Source: Lysobacter sp. (GTDB lineage: Bacteria > Pseudomonadota > Gammaproteobacteria > Xanthomonadales > Xanthomonadaceae). Taken from it: 64,000 bases of DNA. Under the pieces are notes generated by a model. It made no database searches, was not told where the DNA came from, and was given only the letters and a program-made list of their open reading frames with translations. Location: contig DAHUXS010000014.1 in assembly GCA_027306995.1 (NCBI GenBank), forward strand, positions 1 to 64,000, given 5' to 3'. Every line of letters begins with the position of its first letter. Within the stretch, counting starts at the first letter, position 1. Positions 7,374 through 19,800 of this stretch are shown piece by piece. A program made the translations under genes and the position numbers.

Positions 7374-9943
7374 GCATGGTCTCCCTGGAGGATGGCGGAC
7401 AAGGCCTGGCGCAGGTCGTCCTGCGCGGCGCTGTCCAGAGGTTGTCCGTCGGCGCGGCTGATCCGGAATACGTCTTCGGCGCGCTCGCCGAAGGTGGCGA
7501 TGCGGGCATCGTGCACTGCATAGCGATGTTGCAGCAACAGGTGCGCGATATCGGCGAGCAGGCCCGGGCGGTCGTTGCAGACGATGGCGAGCACGGTGCG
7601 ACCGTACTCCTCGGAAAACCCGGCCTGCGGCGCAACGCGGAAATGACGGAGATGGCTTGGTCGCGAGTGACGCGCCGGCTTCACCTGGTCGAGCGGGCGC
7701 GACAGCACGTCTGCGAGCCGGCGTTCGATCTCGACCGGCTCGATCGCGCTGCGCGGGTCGCGAGGCATCAGCACGAAGGTGTCGAGCACGTGCCCCTGCG
7801 GCGCATCGAGCAGGCGCGCGTGCAGGACATCGAGGCCAAGGCGATCGAGGGTGGCGACGATGGCGGCGAACAGGCCGGGACGATCCGGCGTGTGCACCAG
7901 CAACTCCAGCGACATGTCGCCCGCTGCCGGATGGCGCGCGGCGACCCGCGTTTCTCCGGCAGTCATGCCCAGGAGTTGCGCCGCCATCCACGCCAGTTGC
8001 TCTGCGCGGGCATGCAGGAAGCTGCGCTCCGGCAACCAGCGCATGCCATCGTCGTCATGTCCCATGCCGTCGAGCAGCAGGCCGACATTGGCTTGCGCTT
8101 CGGCGATACGGGCGTCGATGGCGACCGGATCTTCCGATCCGCGACGCAGGGCCAATCGCGTCGCGACGTAGAGATCGCCGAGCAGGCGATCCTTCCATGC
8201 GTTCCACAACTTGGGCGACGTCGCCGCGATGTCGGCGCAGGTCAGCAGGTAGAGATGGTCGAGGCGCTCGCGATCGCCGACCAGCTTGGCGAACTTCTGC
8301 ACCACTTCGGCGTCGCTGATGTCCTGCTTCTGCGCAGTGACCGACATCGTCAGGTGCTGTTCCACGAGCCACGCCACCAGCGCGGTATCGGCGTCGGAGA
8401 GGTCGTGGGCGATGCAGAACTCGCGCGCGTCCACCGCGCCGAGGATGGAATGATCGCCGCCACGCCCCTTGGCGATGTCGTGGAACAGTCCGGCCAGCAA
8501 CAGGAGTTCCGGCTTGCGCAGCAGCGGCCACACTTCATGCGCACGGGCGAAGCGCTGGGTATCGGCGCCACTCGCGAACAAGGCGAAATTGCGCAGCAAC
8601 GCCAATGTGTGCTGGTCGACCGTGTAGGTGTGAAACAGGTCGAACTGCATGCGCCCGGTCACCCGCGCGAACGCCGGAATCCAGCGCGCGAGCACGCCGA
8701 GGCGCGCCATCCGTTCCAGCGTCGCCACTGCGCCCGGCGCGGCCAGCAACTGCATGAAACGTTCGCGCAGCGCTGGCGCTGCATCCGTATAGGCGGGAAC
8801 CGACGGCAAGGCTTCGGCCAAGGCACGCGCGGTGCGCGAATGCAGGCCGCGCACGTCGGGCTCGCGCTCCCAGGTGGCGAACAGATCGAAGATGCGCGCG
8901 GGATCGCCAGCCGGCCAGGCCGGATCACGCGCGACCAGATAGCCGCGCTGCAGTTCGAATTCGTCGTCGATCGCTTCGGCGACCGCCTCGCCTTCCAGCT
9001 GCTCCTCGAAACGTTGCAGCAGGCGATCGCCGATCCGCTGCACGCGCGCGGCATTGCGATAGAACTCCTGCATCATCGTCTCGACCATGGCGTTGTCGGC
9101 CTGCTCGACGCGATTCATCCGCGCCGCCAGCGCGCGCTGGTGGTCGAAGCGCATTCGCTCCTCGCGCTTGCCGGCGACCAGGTGCAGGCCGTAACGCAAG
9201 CGTTGCAGCACCGCCGCCGCGCCTTCCAGCGTCCCGCGTTCGCCATGGCCGACCTGTCCAAGCGATTCCAGCGCATCCAGCCCGGGTGCGCCAAGGACGC
9301 GCATCGCCATCCAGCGCAGCGTCTGCAGGTCGCGCAGGCCGCCCGGTCCTTCCTTGATGTTGGGTTCGAGGTTGTCGGCGGTATCGTCGAAACGGGCATG
9401 GCGCGCACGCAACTCTTCGCGCTTGCCGTCGAAATACTGCGCGGGTGACCAAGAGCGTTCCGGCGCGATCGCATCGGCCAGTTCCGCCACTGCCGTTTCC
9501 GCACCTGCCAGCAGACGCGCATCCATCAATGCCGTCACCGCGGTGATGTCGTCGCGGGCGGCGGCGATGGTTTCATCGCGCGAACGCACGCTGTGCGAGA
9601 CCGGAATCCGCGCATCCCACAGCAAGGCGATGCAGCGCGAAATCGCTTCGACGACATCAGGGCGTGAAGCCTGCTCGGTCAACACCAGCAGGTCGACGTC
9701 GGACTGCGGATACAGGCTGGAACGGCCGTAACCGCCGACCGCGAACAGCGCGGCATCCACCGAATCCGGAATGCACTGCGCCCACGCCTCGCGCACCAGG
9801 ACATCGATGCCTTGCGCACGCGCTGCGGTCAGTTTCGACGCGACTTCGCCACGATCGAAACGCGCAGCCAGCTGCGCATCCAGCGCTTGCACGCGTTCGC
9901 GCGCAGCCTGCGCCCACGCGGCGTCCGCGGCGGGATCGATCAC
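7370..9943 (-). CDS. glnD: bifunctional uridylyltransferase/uridylyl-removing enzyme, PII regulator
   Basis: GlnD senses glutamine and uridylylates or deuridylylates PII, setting nitrogen assimilation. The 857-aa product has the nucleotidyltransferase motif [15 protein letters not shown] (about residues 70-84), a domain with [15 protein letters not shown], and an HD domain containing [13 protein letters not shown]. Two C-terminal ACT domains follow ([19 protein letters not shown] and [17 protein letters not shown]). Start is a GTG at 9943 overlapping the map stop by 4 nt. Upstream in-frame sequence belongs to map and is not part of this protein. It forms a coupled map-glnD-dapD string. Confidence 0.96.
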   Translation of the reverse strand: MIDPAADAAWAQAARERVQALDAQLAARFDRGEVASKLTAARAQGIDVLVREAWAQCIPDSVDAALFAVGGYGRSSLYPQSDVDLLVLTEQASRPDVVEAISRCIALLWDARIPVSHSVRSRDETIAAARDDITAVTALMDARLLAGAETAVAELADAIAPERSWSPAQYFDGKREELRARHARFDDTADNLEPNIKEGPGGLRDLQTLRWMAMRVLGAPGLDALESLGQVGHGERGTLEGAAAVLQRLRYGLHLVAGKREERMRFDHQRALAARMNRVEQADNAMVETMMQEFYRNAARVQRIGDRLLQRFEEQLEGEAVAEAIDDEFELQRGYLVARDPAWPAGDPARIFDLFATWEREPDVRGLHSRTARALAEALPSVPAYTDAAPALRERFMQLLAAPGAVATLERMARLGVLARWIPAFARVTGRMQFDLFHTYTVDQHTLALLRNFALFASGADTQRFARAHEVWPLLRKPELLLLAGLFHDIAKGRGGDHSILGAVDAREFCIAHDLSDADTALVAWLVEQHLTMSVTAQKQDISDAEVVQKFAKLVGDRERLDHLYLLTCADIAATSPKLWNAWKDRLLGDLYVATRLALRRGSEDPVAIDARIAEAQANVGLLLDGMGHDDDGMRWLPERSFLHARAEQLAWMAAQLLGMTAGETRVAARHPAAGDMSLELLVHTPDRPGLFAAIVATLDRLGLDVLHARLLDAPQGHVLDTFVLMPRDPRSAIEPVEIERRLADVLSRPLDQVKPARHSRPSHLRHFRVAPQAGFSEEYGRTVLAIVCNDRPGLLADIAHLLLQHRYAVHDARIATFGERAEDVFRISRADGQPLDSAAQDDLRQALSAILQGDHA

Positions 9944-10713
9944 GCCGGCGGCGGCGGACTGCCGGCCGACACCGTCAGCACGTCGTAGCCGGTCTCGGTC
10001 ACCACGATCATGTGCTCCCACTGCGCCGAGAGCTTGCGGTCCTTGGTGACCACGGTCCAGCCATCGGGCAGCAGCTTGGTGTGGAAGCCGCCTTCGTTGA
10101 TCATCGGTTCGATGGTGAAGGTCATGCCCGGGGTCAGCACCAGCCCCTGCCCCGGCTTGCCGTAGTGCTTCACCTGCGGTTCGTCGTGATAGATCTTGCC
10201 GATGCCGTGGCCGCAGTAATCGCGCACCACGCTGAAGCGCTCGGCTTCGGCGAGCTGCTGGATGGCATGGCCGACATCGCCCAGCGTCGCGCCCGGCTTC
10301 ACCGCGCGGATGCCGGCCCACATCGCCCGGTAGGTGGTATCGACCAGGCGCTTCGCCATCACCGACGGTTCGCCGACGAAATACATGCGGCTGGTATCGC
10401 CGTGCCAGCCGTCCTTGATGACGGTGACGTCGATGTTGACGATGTCGCCATCCTTGAGGATCTTGGCCTCGCTCGGGATGCCGTGGCAGATCACGTTGTT
10501 GACCGAAGTGCACAAGGTCTTCGGGTAGCCGCGATAGCCGATGTTGGCCGGGATTGCGCCCTGCACGTTGACGATGTGCTCGCGGGCGATGCGGTCGAGT
10601 TCCTCGGTGCTGACGCCCGGACGGACGTGCTCGGCCATGAGGTCGAGGACCTCGGACGCGAGACGCCCGGCTTCGCGCATCTGTTCGATTTCGGCGGCGT
10701 TCTTGATATGCAT
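9940..10713 (-). CDS. map: type I methionine aminopeptidase
   Basis: This cytosolic enzyme removes the initiator Met from nascent proteins. The 257-aa length fits the family. All five metal ligands can be placed: Asp95 (NIDVTV), Asp106 (GDTSRM), His169 (CGHGIG), Glu202 (IEPM) and Glu233 (QWEH), with the substrate His79 in VICHGIP. The usual neighbour on the divergent side is rpsB; here 15 kb of surface-protein genes lies between them, on the same strand as map. Confidence 0.97.
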   Translation of the reverse strand: MHIKNAAEIEQMREAGRLASEVLDLMAEHVRPGVSTEELDRIAREHIVNVQGAIPANIGYRGYPKTLCTSVNNVICHGIPSEAKILKDGDIVNIDVTVIKDGWHGDTSRMYFVGEPSVMAKRLVDTTYRAMWAGIRAVKPGATLGDVGHAIQQLAEAERFSVVRDYCGHGIGKIYHDEPQVKHYGKPGQGLVLTPGMTFTIEPMINEGGFHTKLLPDGWTVVTKDRKLSAQWEHMIVVTETGYDVLTVSAGSPPPPA

Positions 10714-10764
10714 GCCGACATTATCGCCGATCCGTCAATGCCCGACGATTCCCTTGCCGGACCG

Positions 10765-10797
10765 AGGGGATTGCGGGCCTTTGCACCGCAATCCCCT
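10765..10797 (-). terminator. 12-bp hairpin after the giant repeat-protein gene
   Basis: Arms AGGGGATTGCGG and CCGCAATCCCCT pair perfectly around a 9-nt loop, 15 nt downstream of the stop of the giant gene and about 50 nt before map. No T-run follows on the minus strand, so this could be a factor-assisted terminator or a stabilising 3' structure separating the surface operon from map. Confidence 0.5.
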
Positions 10798-10811
10798 GGA
10801 TCCCCGGCGGG

Positions 10812-13800
10812 TCAGGGCTTGCTGGCCTCCGGCACCGGGGTGCGCGGCATTTCCAGCGGCTGATTCGCCGAGTCGGTGCCCTGCTGCCGCGGGTTGCCCT
10901 GCGGCACCGGCTTGTCCTTCAGCTTCAAGGCCGGCTGCCCCGCTTCGGTCTGCACCGAACTGATCTCGCCTTGCGCCTTGCGCGCCTTGACCTGCTCGAT
11001 CACCTCGTTGCTGCACGAGCCTTCGATGAAGTCCGCCCGCTGCATCTCGCCATTTTTCATGTCCACGAACAGGCTGCCGGCATCCCCCGCATTGCGGTTG
11101 CTGCTGGTCACCAGACGGCTGCGCGTCGGCAAGGTCGTCGTATCCACCTTCAGGATATGCGTCGTCGGACGCACGCCGCAGTAGCTGTACTTGCCCTCCG
11201 AGTCGCTGACCAGGTAGGTGCCGTTCTCGAAATACAGCCGCACCCCCGGAATGCCCAGCTCTTCCTTGTCCTTGATCGAGTTGACGTTGCAGTCCACGAA
11301 GATCTGACCGACCACGCAGCCCTCATCCGAGAACACGCCACCCGTCACTTCGACCTTCCATTGGCCTTCGTTCGAGCAATCCTCCGACTTGGCCGCGCCG
11401 TTCCCCGGACACTGCGCGACGGCATGGTTGATGCCGTCACCCTGCATCGCACCCACGCCGACCCGGACGCGGTAGGCAATCTGGACCTGGGCTCCGGGCG
11501 CGATCCGGTCCAGCGTGGTCCGGATCACCGGGCCTGGCTCGCCTTCAACGCGCACCAGGGTGGCGCCGCGAACCTGCGTGGAACCGGCAATCATGCTGAA
11601 GCCGGCGGGCAGGCGATCCACGATCGTCGGCGTCAACACCGTACTGGTGCCGGCATTCTTGATGCTGATCGTGTAGTACACCAGGTCGCCCACTTCCGCA
11701 GACTGCGTGGAGCCGCGCTTTTCCAGAATCAACTTGCCCGGTTCTGGCGGCACGACCGGCGTCACCACGCAGTGATCCGGATCCGTGGCGGCATCGCACA
11801 GCGGCGGATTCGGGCATGACTGCGTCGCCGGGTCGCAACCCGCCGGTGGCAGCTTGGTGTTGTCGGTCACGATGTTGGTGATGGTGGTCACCCCGTAAGG
11901 GATCGGATCCACCACCCGCACCACGACCGTGGCCGTCGCCGTGCCGCCATTGCCTGCAATCGGACCCGCCACCGCGATCGTGCACAGCTTGGCACCGACA
12001 TTCCCGGCCACGCAGTTGCTGCTCACACCGGTACCACCGATACCGACAAGCGTGGTATTCACCGGCAGCACCTCGAAGAAAGCGTGATTGCTTGCTGCAG
12101 CGCTGCCGCTGTTGGTCAAGGTGATGGTGTACGTCAGGGTTTCGCCCGATTCGGCCTTGCCGGGAACACGACCGCTTTCGCCAGTCAGGGCCTTTTTCAC
12201 CTTGATGTTCGGCACGGCCACCGGGGTGACCACGCAGTGATCCGGATCCGCGGTTGCATCGCACACCGGCGGCGGCACGCACACCTTCGTCACCGGATCA
12301 CAGACCGGCGGTGGCGGCGTGCACGCCTGCGTCGTCGGGTCGCAGCCCGTCGGCGGCGTGGCCGTGTTGTTGGTGACCAGGTTGTAGATGTTGGCGACGC
12401 CAACCGGGATCGGATTGACGACCTTGACGATCACCGTCGCCGTCGCCGTACCACCACTTCCGGCAATCGGACCGGCCACCGTGATCGTGCACAGCTTCGC
12501 TCCTGCATCACCGGCCACGCAGTTGCTCGTCACACCGTTGCCGCCAATGCTCACCAACGTGGTGTTGGCCGGCAACTCTTCATAGAACGCGTGGTTGGTC
12601 GCTGCACCAGAACCGCTGTTGGTCAGCGTCAAGGTATAGGTCAGCTGCTCCCCCGCTTCGGCCTTGCCGGCAACCGCACCGGATTCGGCAGTCAGGGCTT
12701 TCTTGACTGTGACGTTGGGCTCTGCCACCGGCGTGACCACGCAGTGATTGGGGTCCTTGGCCGGATCACAGGCCGGTGGCGGCACGCACACCTTGGTCAC
12801 CGGATCGCAGACCGGCGGTGGTGGCGTGCATGCCTGGGTTGCAGGATCGCAACCACCCGGCGGCGTGATCGTGTTGTCGGTGATCAGGTTGTAGATGTTC
12901 GCCACGCCAACCGGGATCGGGTTGACGACCTTGACGACCACCGTCGCAGTGGCCGTGCCACCGCTACCGACAATCGGACCGGCCACGGTGATCGTGCACA
13001 GCTTGGCCCCCGCATCGCCGGCAGCGCAATTGCTCGTCACGCCGGTGCCGCCAATGCTCACCAAGGTGGTATTGGCCGGCAGTTCCTCATAGAAGGCGTG
13101 GTTGGTGGCTGCGCCAGAGCCGCTGTTGGTCAGCGTCAAGGTGTAGGTCAATTGCTCACCTGCCTCGGCCTTGCCAGGCACCGTGCCCGATTCTGCCGAC
13201 AGCACCTTCTTGATCGTCACGTTGGGCTCAGCCACCGGCGTCACCACGCAGTGATTTGGATCCGTTGCCAGATCGCAGGTGGGCGGCGGCACGCACACTT
13301 TCGTCACCGGATCGCAGACCGGCGGCGGCGGTGTACACACTTTCGTTGTGGGATCGCAACCACCCGGTGGCGTGGTCGTGTTGTCGGTGATCAGGTTGTA
13401 GATGTTGGCGACACCAACCGGGATCGGATTCACGACCTTGACGATCACCGTCGCCGTCGCCGTTCCGCCATTGCCTGCAATCGGACCGGCCACGGTGATC
13501 GTGCAGAGCTTGCTACCGGCATCGCCAGCAGCACAGTTGCTCGTCACGCCGGTGCCGCCAATGCTCACCAAGGTGGTGTTGGCCGGCAGTTCCTCGTAGA
13601 ACGCGTGGTTCGTCGCTGCACCAGTGCCACTGTTGGTCAGCGTCAAGGTGTAGGTCAACTGCTCACCCGCCTCGGCCTTGCCGGGCACCGTGCCCGATTC
13701 TGCCGACAACACCTTCTTGACTGTCACGTTCGGTGTAGCCACCGGCGTCACCACGCAGTGATCCGGATCCGTGGTTGCATCGCACACCGGCGGCGGCACG

Positions 13801-16800
13801 CACACCTTGGTCACCGGATCACAGACCGGCGGGGGTGGCGTACACACCTGGGTTGCAGGATCGCAACCGCCCGGCGGCGTGGTCGTGTTGTTGGTGACCA
13901 GGTTGTAGATGTTGGCGACACCAACCGGGATCGGATTGACGACCTTGACGATCACCGTCGCCGTCGCCGTGCCGCCACTGCCGGCAATCGGGCCGGCCAC
14001 CGTGATCGTGCAGAGCTTGCTACCGGCATCACCAGCGGCACAGTTGCTCGTCACGCCGGTGCCGCCAATGCTCACCAGAGTGGTGTTGGCTGGCAGTTCC
14101 TCGTAGAACGCATGATTGGTGGCGGCGCCGCTGCCGCTATTGGTCAGCGTCAAGGTGTAGGTCAGCTGCTCACCCGCCTCGGCCTTGCCGGGCACCGTAC
14201 CGGACTCGGCACTCAGCACCTTCTTGACCGTGACGCTCGGCTCAGCCACCGGCGTCACCACGCAGTGATCCGGATCCGTCGCCGGATCGCAATGCGGATT
14301 GGTGCAAACCTGGGTTGCAGGATCGCAACCGCCTGGCGGCGTGGTCGTGTTGTTGGTGACCAGGTTGTAGATATTGGTCACTCCGACCGGGATCGGATTG
14401 ACGACCTTGACGATCACCGTCGCAGTCGCCGTTCCGCCATTGCCCGCGATCGGGCCGGCCACCGTGATCGTGCAGAGCTTGGCGCCCACGTCATTGGCCG
14501 CGCAGTTGCTCGTCACGCCGGCACCGCCAATGCTCACCAACGTGGTGTTGGTCGGCAACTCCTCGTAGAACGCATGGTTCGTCGCCACACCTGCGCCGCT
14601 GTTGGTCAGCGTCAAGGTGTAGGTCAACTGCTCGCCTGCCTCGGCCTTGCCAGCCACCGTGCCCGACTCGGCACTCAGCACCTTCTTGACCGTGACGTTC
14701 GGTGTGGCGACCGGTGTCACCACGCAATGGCTCGGATCCGTTGCCGGATCGCACGGCGGCGGGTTGGTACACACTTGCGTCGCTGGGTCGCAGCCCGGCG
14801 GCGGCGTATTGGTGTTGTCCGTGATCAGGTTCGCCACCTGCGTGACACCCGCGGGAATCGGATTCGCGACCTTGACGATCACTGTCGCCGTCGTCGTTCC
14901 GCCATTGCCCGCGATCGGACCGGCCATCGTGATCGTGCACAGCTTGGCACCCACGTCGCCCGCCACGCAGTTGCTCGTCACGCCACTGCCCGTGATGCTC
15001 ACCAGCGTCGTGTTGAGCGGCAGCTCCTCATAGAAGGCATGGTTGGTGGCCGAAGCACTGCCGCTGTTGGTCGCCGTCAAGGTGTAGGTCAGTTGCTCGC
15101 CCGCTTCGGCCTTGCCGGGCACCGTGCCCGACTCTGCCGACAACACCTTCTTGACTGTCACGTTCGCAGGCACCACCGGCGTCACCACGCAGTGGTTCGG
15201 ATCCGTCACCGGATCGCATGGCGGCGGGTTGGTACACACTTGCGTCGCCGGGTCGCAACCCGGTGGCGGCGTATTGGTGTTGTCCGTGATCAGGTTCGCC
15301 ACCTGCGTGACCCCTGCAGGAATCGGATTCGCAACCTTGACGATCACCGTCGCCGTCGCCGTGCCGCCATTGCCCGCGATCGGACCGGCCACCGTGATCG
15401 TGCACAGCCTGGCGCCCACGTCATTGGCCGCGCAGTTGCTCGTCACACCAGTGCCGCCAATGCTGACCAACGTGGTGTTGGCTGGCAGTTCCTCATAGAA
15501 GGCATGGTTCGTCGCCACCCCTGCGCCGCTGTTGGTCAGCGTCAAGGTGTAGGTCAGCTGCTCACCTGGTTCAGCCTTGCCTGCGACCGTACCGGACTCG
15601 GCAGTCAGGACTTTCTTGACCGTCACGTTCGGTGTGATCACCGGCGTCACCACGCAGTGGTTCGGATCCGTCACCGGATCGCACGGCGGCGGATTGGTAC
15701 ACACTTGCGTCGCCGGATCGCAACCGGTCGGCGGTGTGGTCGTATTGTCGGTCACCAGGTTTGCCACCTGCGTGACGCCTGCAGGAATCGGATTCGCGAC
15801 CTTGACGATCACCGTCGCCGTCGCCGTTCCGCCATTGCCCGCAATCGGGGCGGCCACCGTGATCGTGCACAGCTTTGCCCCGGCATCGCCCGCGGCGCAG
15901 TTGCTCGTCACGCCCGTGCCGCCAATGCTCACCAGCGTGGTGTTGGCCGGCAACTCTTCATAGAACGCGTGGTTGGTGGCTGCACCAGTACCGCTGTTGG
16001 TCAGCGTCAAGGTATAGGTCAGCTGCTCGCCCGCTTCGGCCTTGCCTGCGACCGTACCCGACTCCGCCGTCAGGGCTTTCTTGACCGTGACGGCACTTTG
16101 ACCATTGGTAAACGTGCACTCGATCAAACCGCCAGCCTGGACGTTCGCGCCCGGAATGGTATACACGCCATTCGCCAGGCTACCGACCGCCACGCCATTG
16201 CTGGTGCAGGTCGCATTGTCCAGACTCCAATTGGCGGGCATGCTGCTTTCTTGAATCGTGACCGGTTGGCCAATGGCGACCGCCTTGAACGGCTGGTCAC
16301 CGGCGATCGTCGAATTACCGTCGACATCGACTGCGGTATTCGCGGCGGCGGTGGAAACCGTACCAGTCGTTTCGGTGGTGCCCGTCAGCGTGAACTGGAA
16401 TGGACCGCCCGCGGAACCGAGCGTCTTTTTGCTGACCACGATCGATGGCGGGCCCATCGGAGGCAGGCTCGCGCAGGCCCCGCCGTCCAGGTTCGCCGTT
16501 TGCGGCGCGGAACTCAAAAGGTCATAGGCCAGCGTCCCGCTTCCATCCACATGGAAAACGCGGAAGACTTGTCCACCCGACTTGTAGGGATACATCGTGC
16601 CGTTGCTGTCGAAGAAGATCGAACCGTAGCCACCAACGGGAGCATCGGTGCGCTTGGGCAGCGTCACCCCAAGCAGCGTAGTGACTGCGCCCGTGCTCGG
16701 GTTGATCCGCAATACATGGCCGGTTGCCGCATTGACCGTGTAGATATTGCCGTCGGTCGGATGGAAAGCCATGTCCGTGAGATCCGGCGCCGCTTCGCCC

Positions 16801-19800
16801 CCCGACAACGGCACGGTGTTCACCACCGCATTGGTCGTGACATCGACGAAATACAGCGCGTTGTTCAGCAGCGCAACATACTGCCCAGCGGGAGAGAAAT
16901 CCGCGACATAGGCATCCAGGGGCACTCCGCCCGCGGCGGTCGGCCACCCTGTCGGCGCGGTCGCGAATGGAAAATCGGCAACACCACCCTGCCCGACGCG
17001 AACCAGACGGCGATTGGCCGTGGTGCCCGGGATGGGAGAGTTGTCGAACACGTAAATGTATCCGTCCTGCGAGCGGAAGCCGGCGGCATTGCCGGCCGCG
17101 GTGTTGTTGATCGGGCCAATCAGGCTTTGGTTGCCCGTCGCCAGATCGAATGCAAACAAGCTGGTCGGATTGCTGTCGCGGGTGACGAAAGCGTTGGCCG
17201 GGCAACTTGCGAATGGCGGCGGTGGCGGCACCACCGGCGTCACCACGCAGTGGTTCGGATCCGTCGCCGGATCGCATTGCGGCGGCGTGGCGCACGCCTG
17301 TGTCGCCGGATCGCAACCGCTTGGCGGCGTGGTCGTATTGTCGGTCACCAGATTCAAGATCTGCGTGACGCCGGCAGGAATCGGATTGTTGACCTTGACG
17401 ATGACGGTTGCCGTGACCGTACCGCCGCTGGCTGCAATCGGACCCGCGACCGTGATCGTGCACAACTTGGCGCCCGCATCGTTGGCCGCGCAGTTGCTCG
17501 TCACGCCAGTCCCGCCAATGCTGACCAACGTGGTATTGGCCGGGATGACTTCGTAGAACGCATGGTTCGTCACCGGAACCGTACCGCCGTTGGTTGCCGT
17601 CAGGGTGTAGGTCAGTTGCTCACCCGCCTCGGCCTTGCCCGCGATCGCGCCTGATTCCGCCGTCAGCACTTTCTTGACGGTCACCGGCGGCACGATCACT
17701 GTCGCCGTGGCGTCGGAAGACGTGGTCAGGGCGACCGTCGGCGTGCTGTTGACGACTCCGCGGATGGCAGTGTCGTTGGTGTAGACGTTCCCGCTCTTGT
17801 TGCCCACGGGATTGAAGACCAACTCCACCGAGCGGATCGTCCCGTCCGGCTGATTGCCGGTGCTGACGAAGCGGATGGCCGTCGCCGCAGACAGCGTCGC
17901 CGGGCATCCCGGTCCACCGAACTGCGCCTGGGTGCACCAGGTCGTGCCGCCGCCAGGCAGCGCATTGCTGGGATCATTCGGATCCCGATTGATCGTGCCC
18001 GGCGTTTTCGCCGTGTAATAGATCGTCGTCGCAGGCGAGCCATCGTTGGAAATCACGGGCGCCGATGCCAGGCCCAACGTTCCGTTGAAATTGCTGGCCG
18101 GGGTACGGGCATCGCCGTTATAGGGAAAAATGTCGATCAAGTCGGACGAATTGACTTGCGCGCCGATCGCGCCCCAGGTGAGCTGGAACTTGATTTGTCC
18201 GCCCGGAACGACCTGCGGCGTGGAACTGGTCTTGCCGATCTGCAAGCCGCCCGGCGTCGACACGGTCAGGCCGCGACGATCCGCATTGCGGCACGTCGTG
18301 CCCGTGACGTTGCCGCTGCCGGAAATCGTATAGCCCGGCTGCAACTCGCCATCGTAGATGCCACTTCCGGCAGGGTCGGAACAACTCCCGGGAACGAAAG
18401 GCATGGCCGGACTCGTCGCGGAGGCGACGTTGACCAACGTGTTGCTGTTGGGTACGAACGGATCGACCACCGCCTTGAAGTTGATCGGGCCCAGCGTGAT
18501 GCCGGGCGCCGGTGCCGGCGTGACGTTGTTGAACGTCCAGGTCAACGTGGTGTAGCCCGTCGCCGGGACGTTGTTCTGCACGGTTGGCGCGCCGGTGCTG
18601 CCGGGGGCCACGGAAGATCCGGCGACAAAGGTCGTGCCCGGCGGCAGGATGTCGGTCACCGTCACCGTGGTCGACGGCATCGACAGTCCGCTTGCCGGCA
18701 GCGTCGCAATGGGAATCAATTGATATTCGATCGTGCTGCCCGCGACGACTTGCGTCGCGTTGTTGCTGGGCGTGACCGTCCTCTTGTTCATGGTCAGCAG
18801 CACCCGCGCCAATGTCGCGCGATCCCCGAACGGCGAAGCGACCGGATCGGCGCCTGCAGGCGCAATCGCCCACCATTTGCCGGACGTATCCTGGGTCGTG
18901 GTGCCGAATGTCGTGCCATCCGCGCCGGCGATCGTGTAGGCCGCCCAGTTGTCGATCGGCTGACCCGTCGGAATCGTTGCGCCGGCGCTCGCGCCACCCC
19001 ATCCGCTGGCGGAGTAGGTGCCCAGCGCCTGCATGACGAAATTGATTGTGACGCCGGAATTCGGTGCCACCGGCGCATCGCGATAACGAACCTTGGTGAC
19101 CGCTGCAGCGCCGCCCGGAACCGCGGCGAGACTGCTGTACCACACACCACCGGTGGACTGATCGTCCGCGCAGGTGCCCGCGCGCATGTCGTCCTCGGAT
19201 GCCCAGGTGCTACCTACGCCGCCAAGACCACCCACGCCATATTCCAATACGCCACCGGCGGGGTTGCCGCCGAAAGAGGTCGCGGTGAAACGCAACGTAT
19301 CGATTTTTTCGCACACGGTCGCGACATGGGGAACGCTGTCGCCATTGGCGTACAACACATGCCCGTCGACCTGCTGCCCGGGCGTCACATAACCGGTGCC
19401 GGCTTGAAGGTCGACGCCCGTCGCGTCGGTGTTGTAGGTCTTGCGGAAATAGCCCGCACTGACCTGCTGGCTGATCTGCACCGAGCCGCTGTTGTTGGGA
19501 ATGTTCGGATCCGTATTGGGCTGGCCGGACACGCTGGTGCCGGACATCGTGATCGTGTTGGGGATCGTCGTGGTCCCTTGCGGGATGCCTGCCGCCGGAA
19601 TCCAGAACGCCACTGCATAGGACAACACGTAATTCGTGCCTGCCGGGATCGGCCCGACACCAATATCGATCGTCGGATAGCGACTGGTCGTCAGATTGGC
19701 TCCGCTGATCGTCAGCGTCGCCGTGCCTCCCGCGCCTCCCGGCTGCGTTGCCGAACAGGTGCCGGGGTCCGTCACCTCATCTGCACCCGCAGTGGCATCC

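Noticed and set aside
7361-9448. Plus-strand ORF of 695 codons against glnD
   Set aside because: Antisense to nucleotidyltransferase, HD and ACT motifs of GlnD.
11750-16095. Possible CRISPR array
   Set aside because: The periodic units are 465-507 bp and entirely coding in one frame, far longer than CRISPR repeats, and have no short palindromic repeat/spacer pattern.
12084-17654. A plus-strand ORF of 1856 codons inside the giant gene
   Set aside because: It runs antisense to the repeat array. Its composition is Arg/His-rich with repeated low-complexity text, a by-product of GC-rich repeats. The opposite strand has signal peptide, known domains and a conserved Cys pattern.
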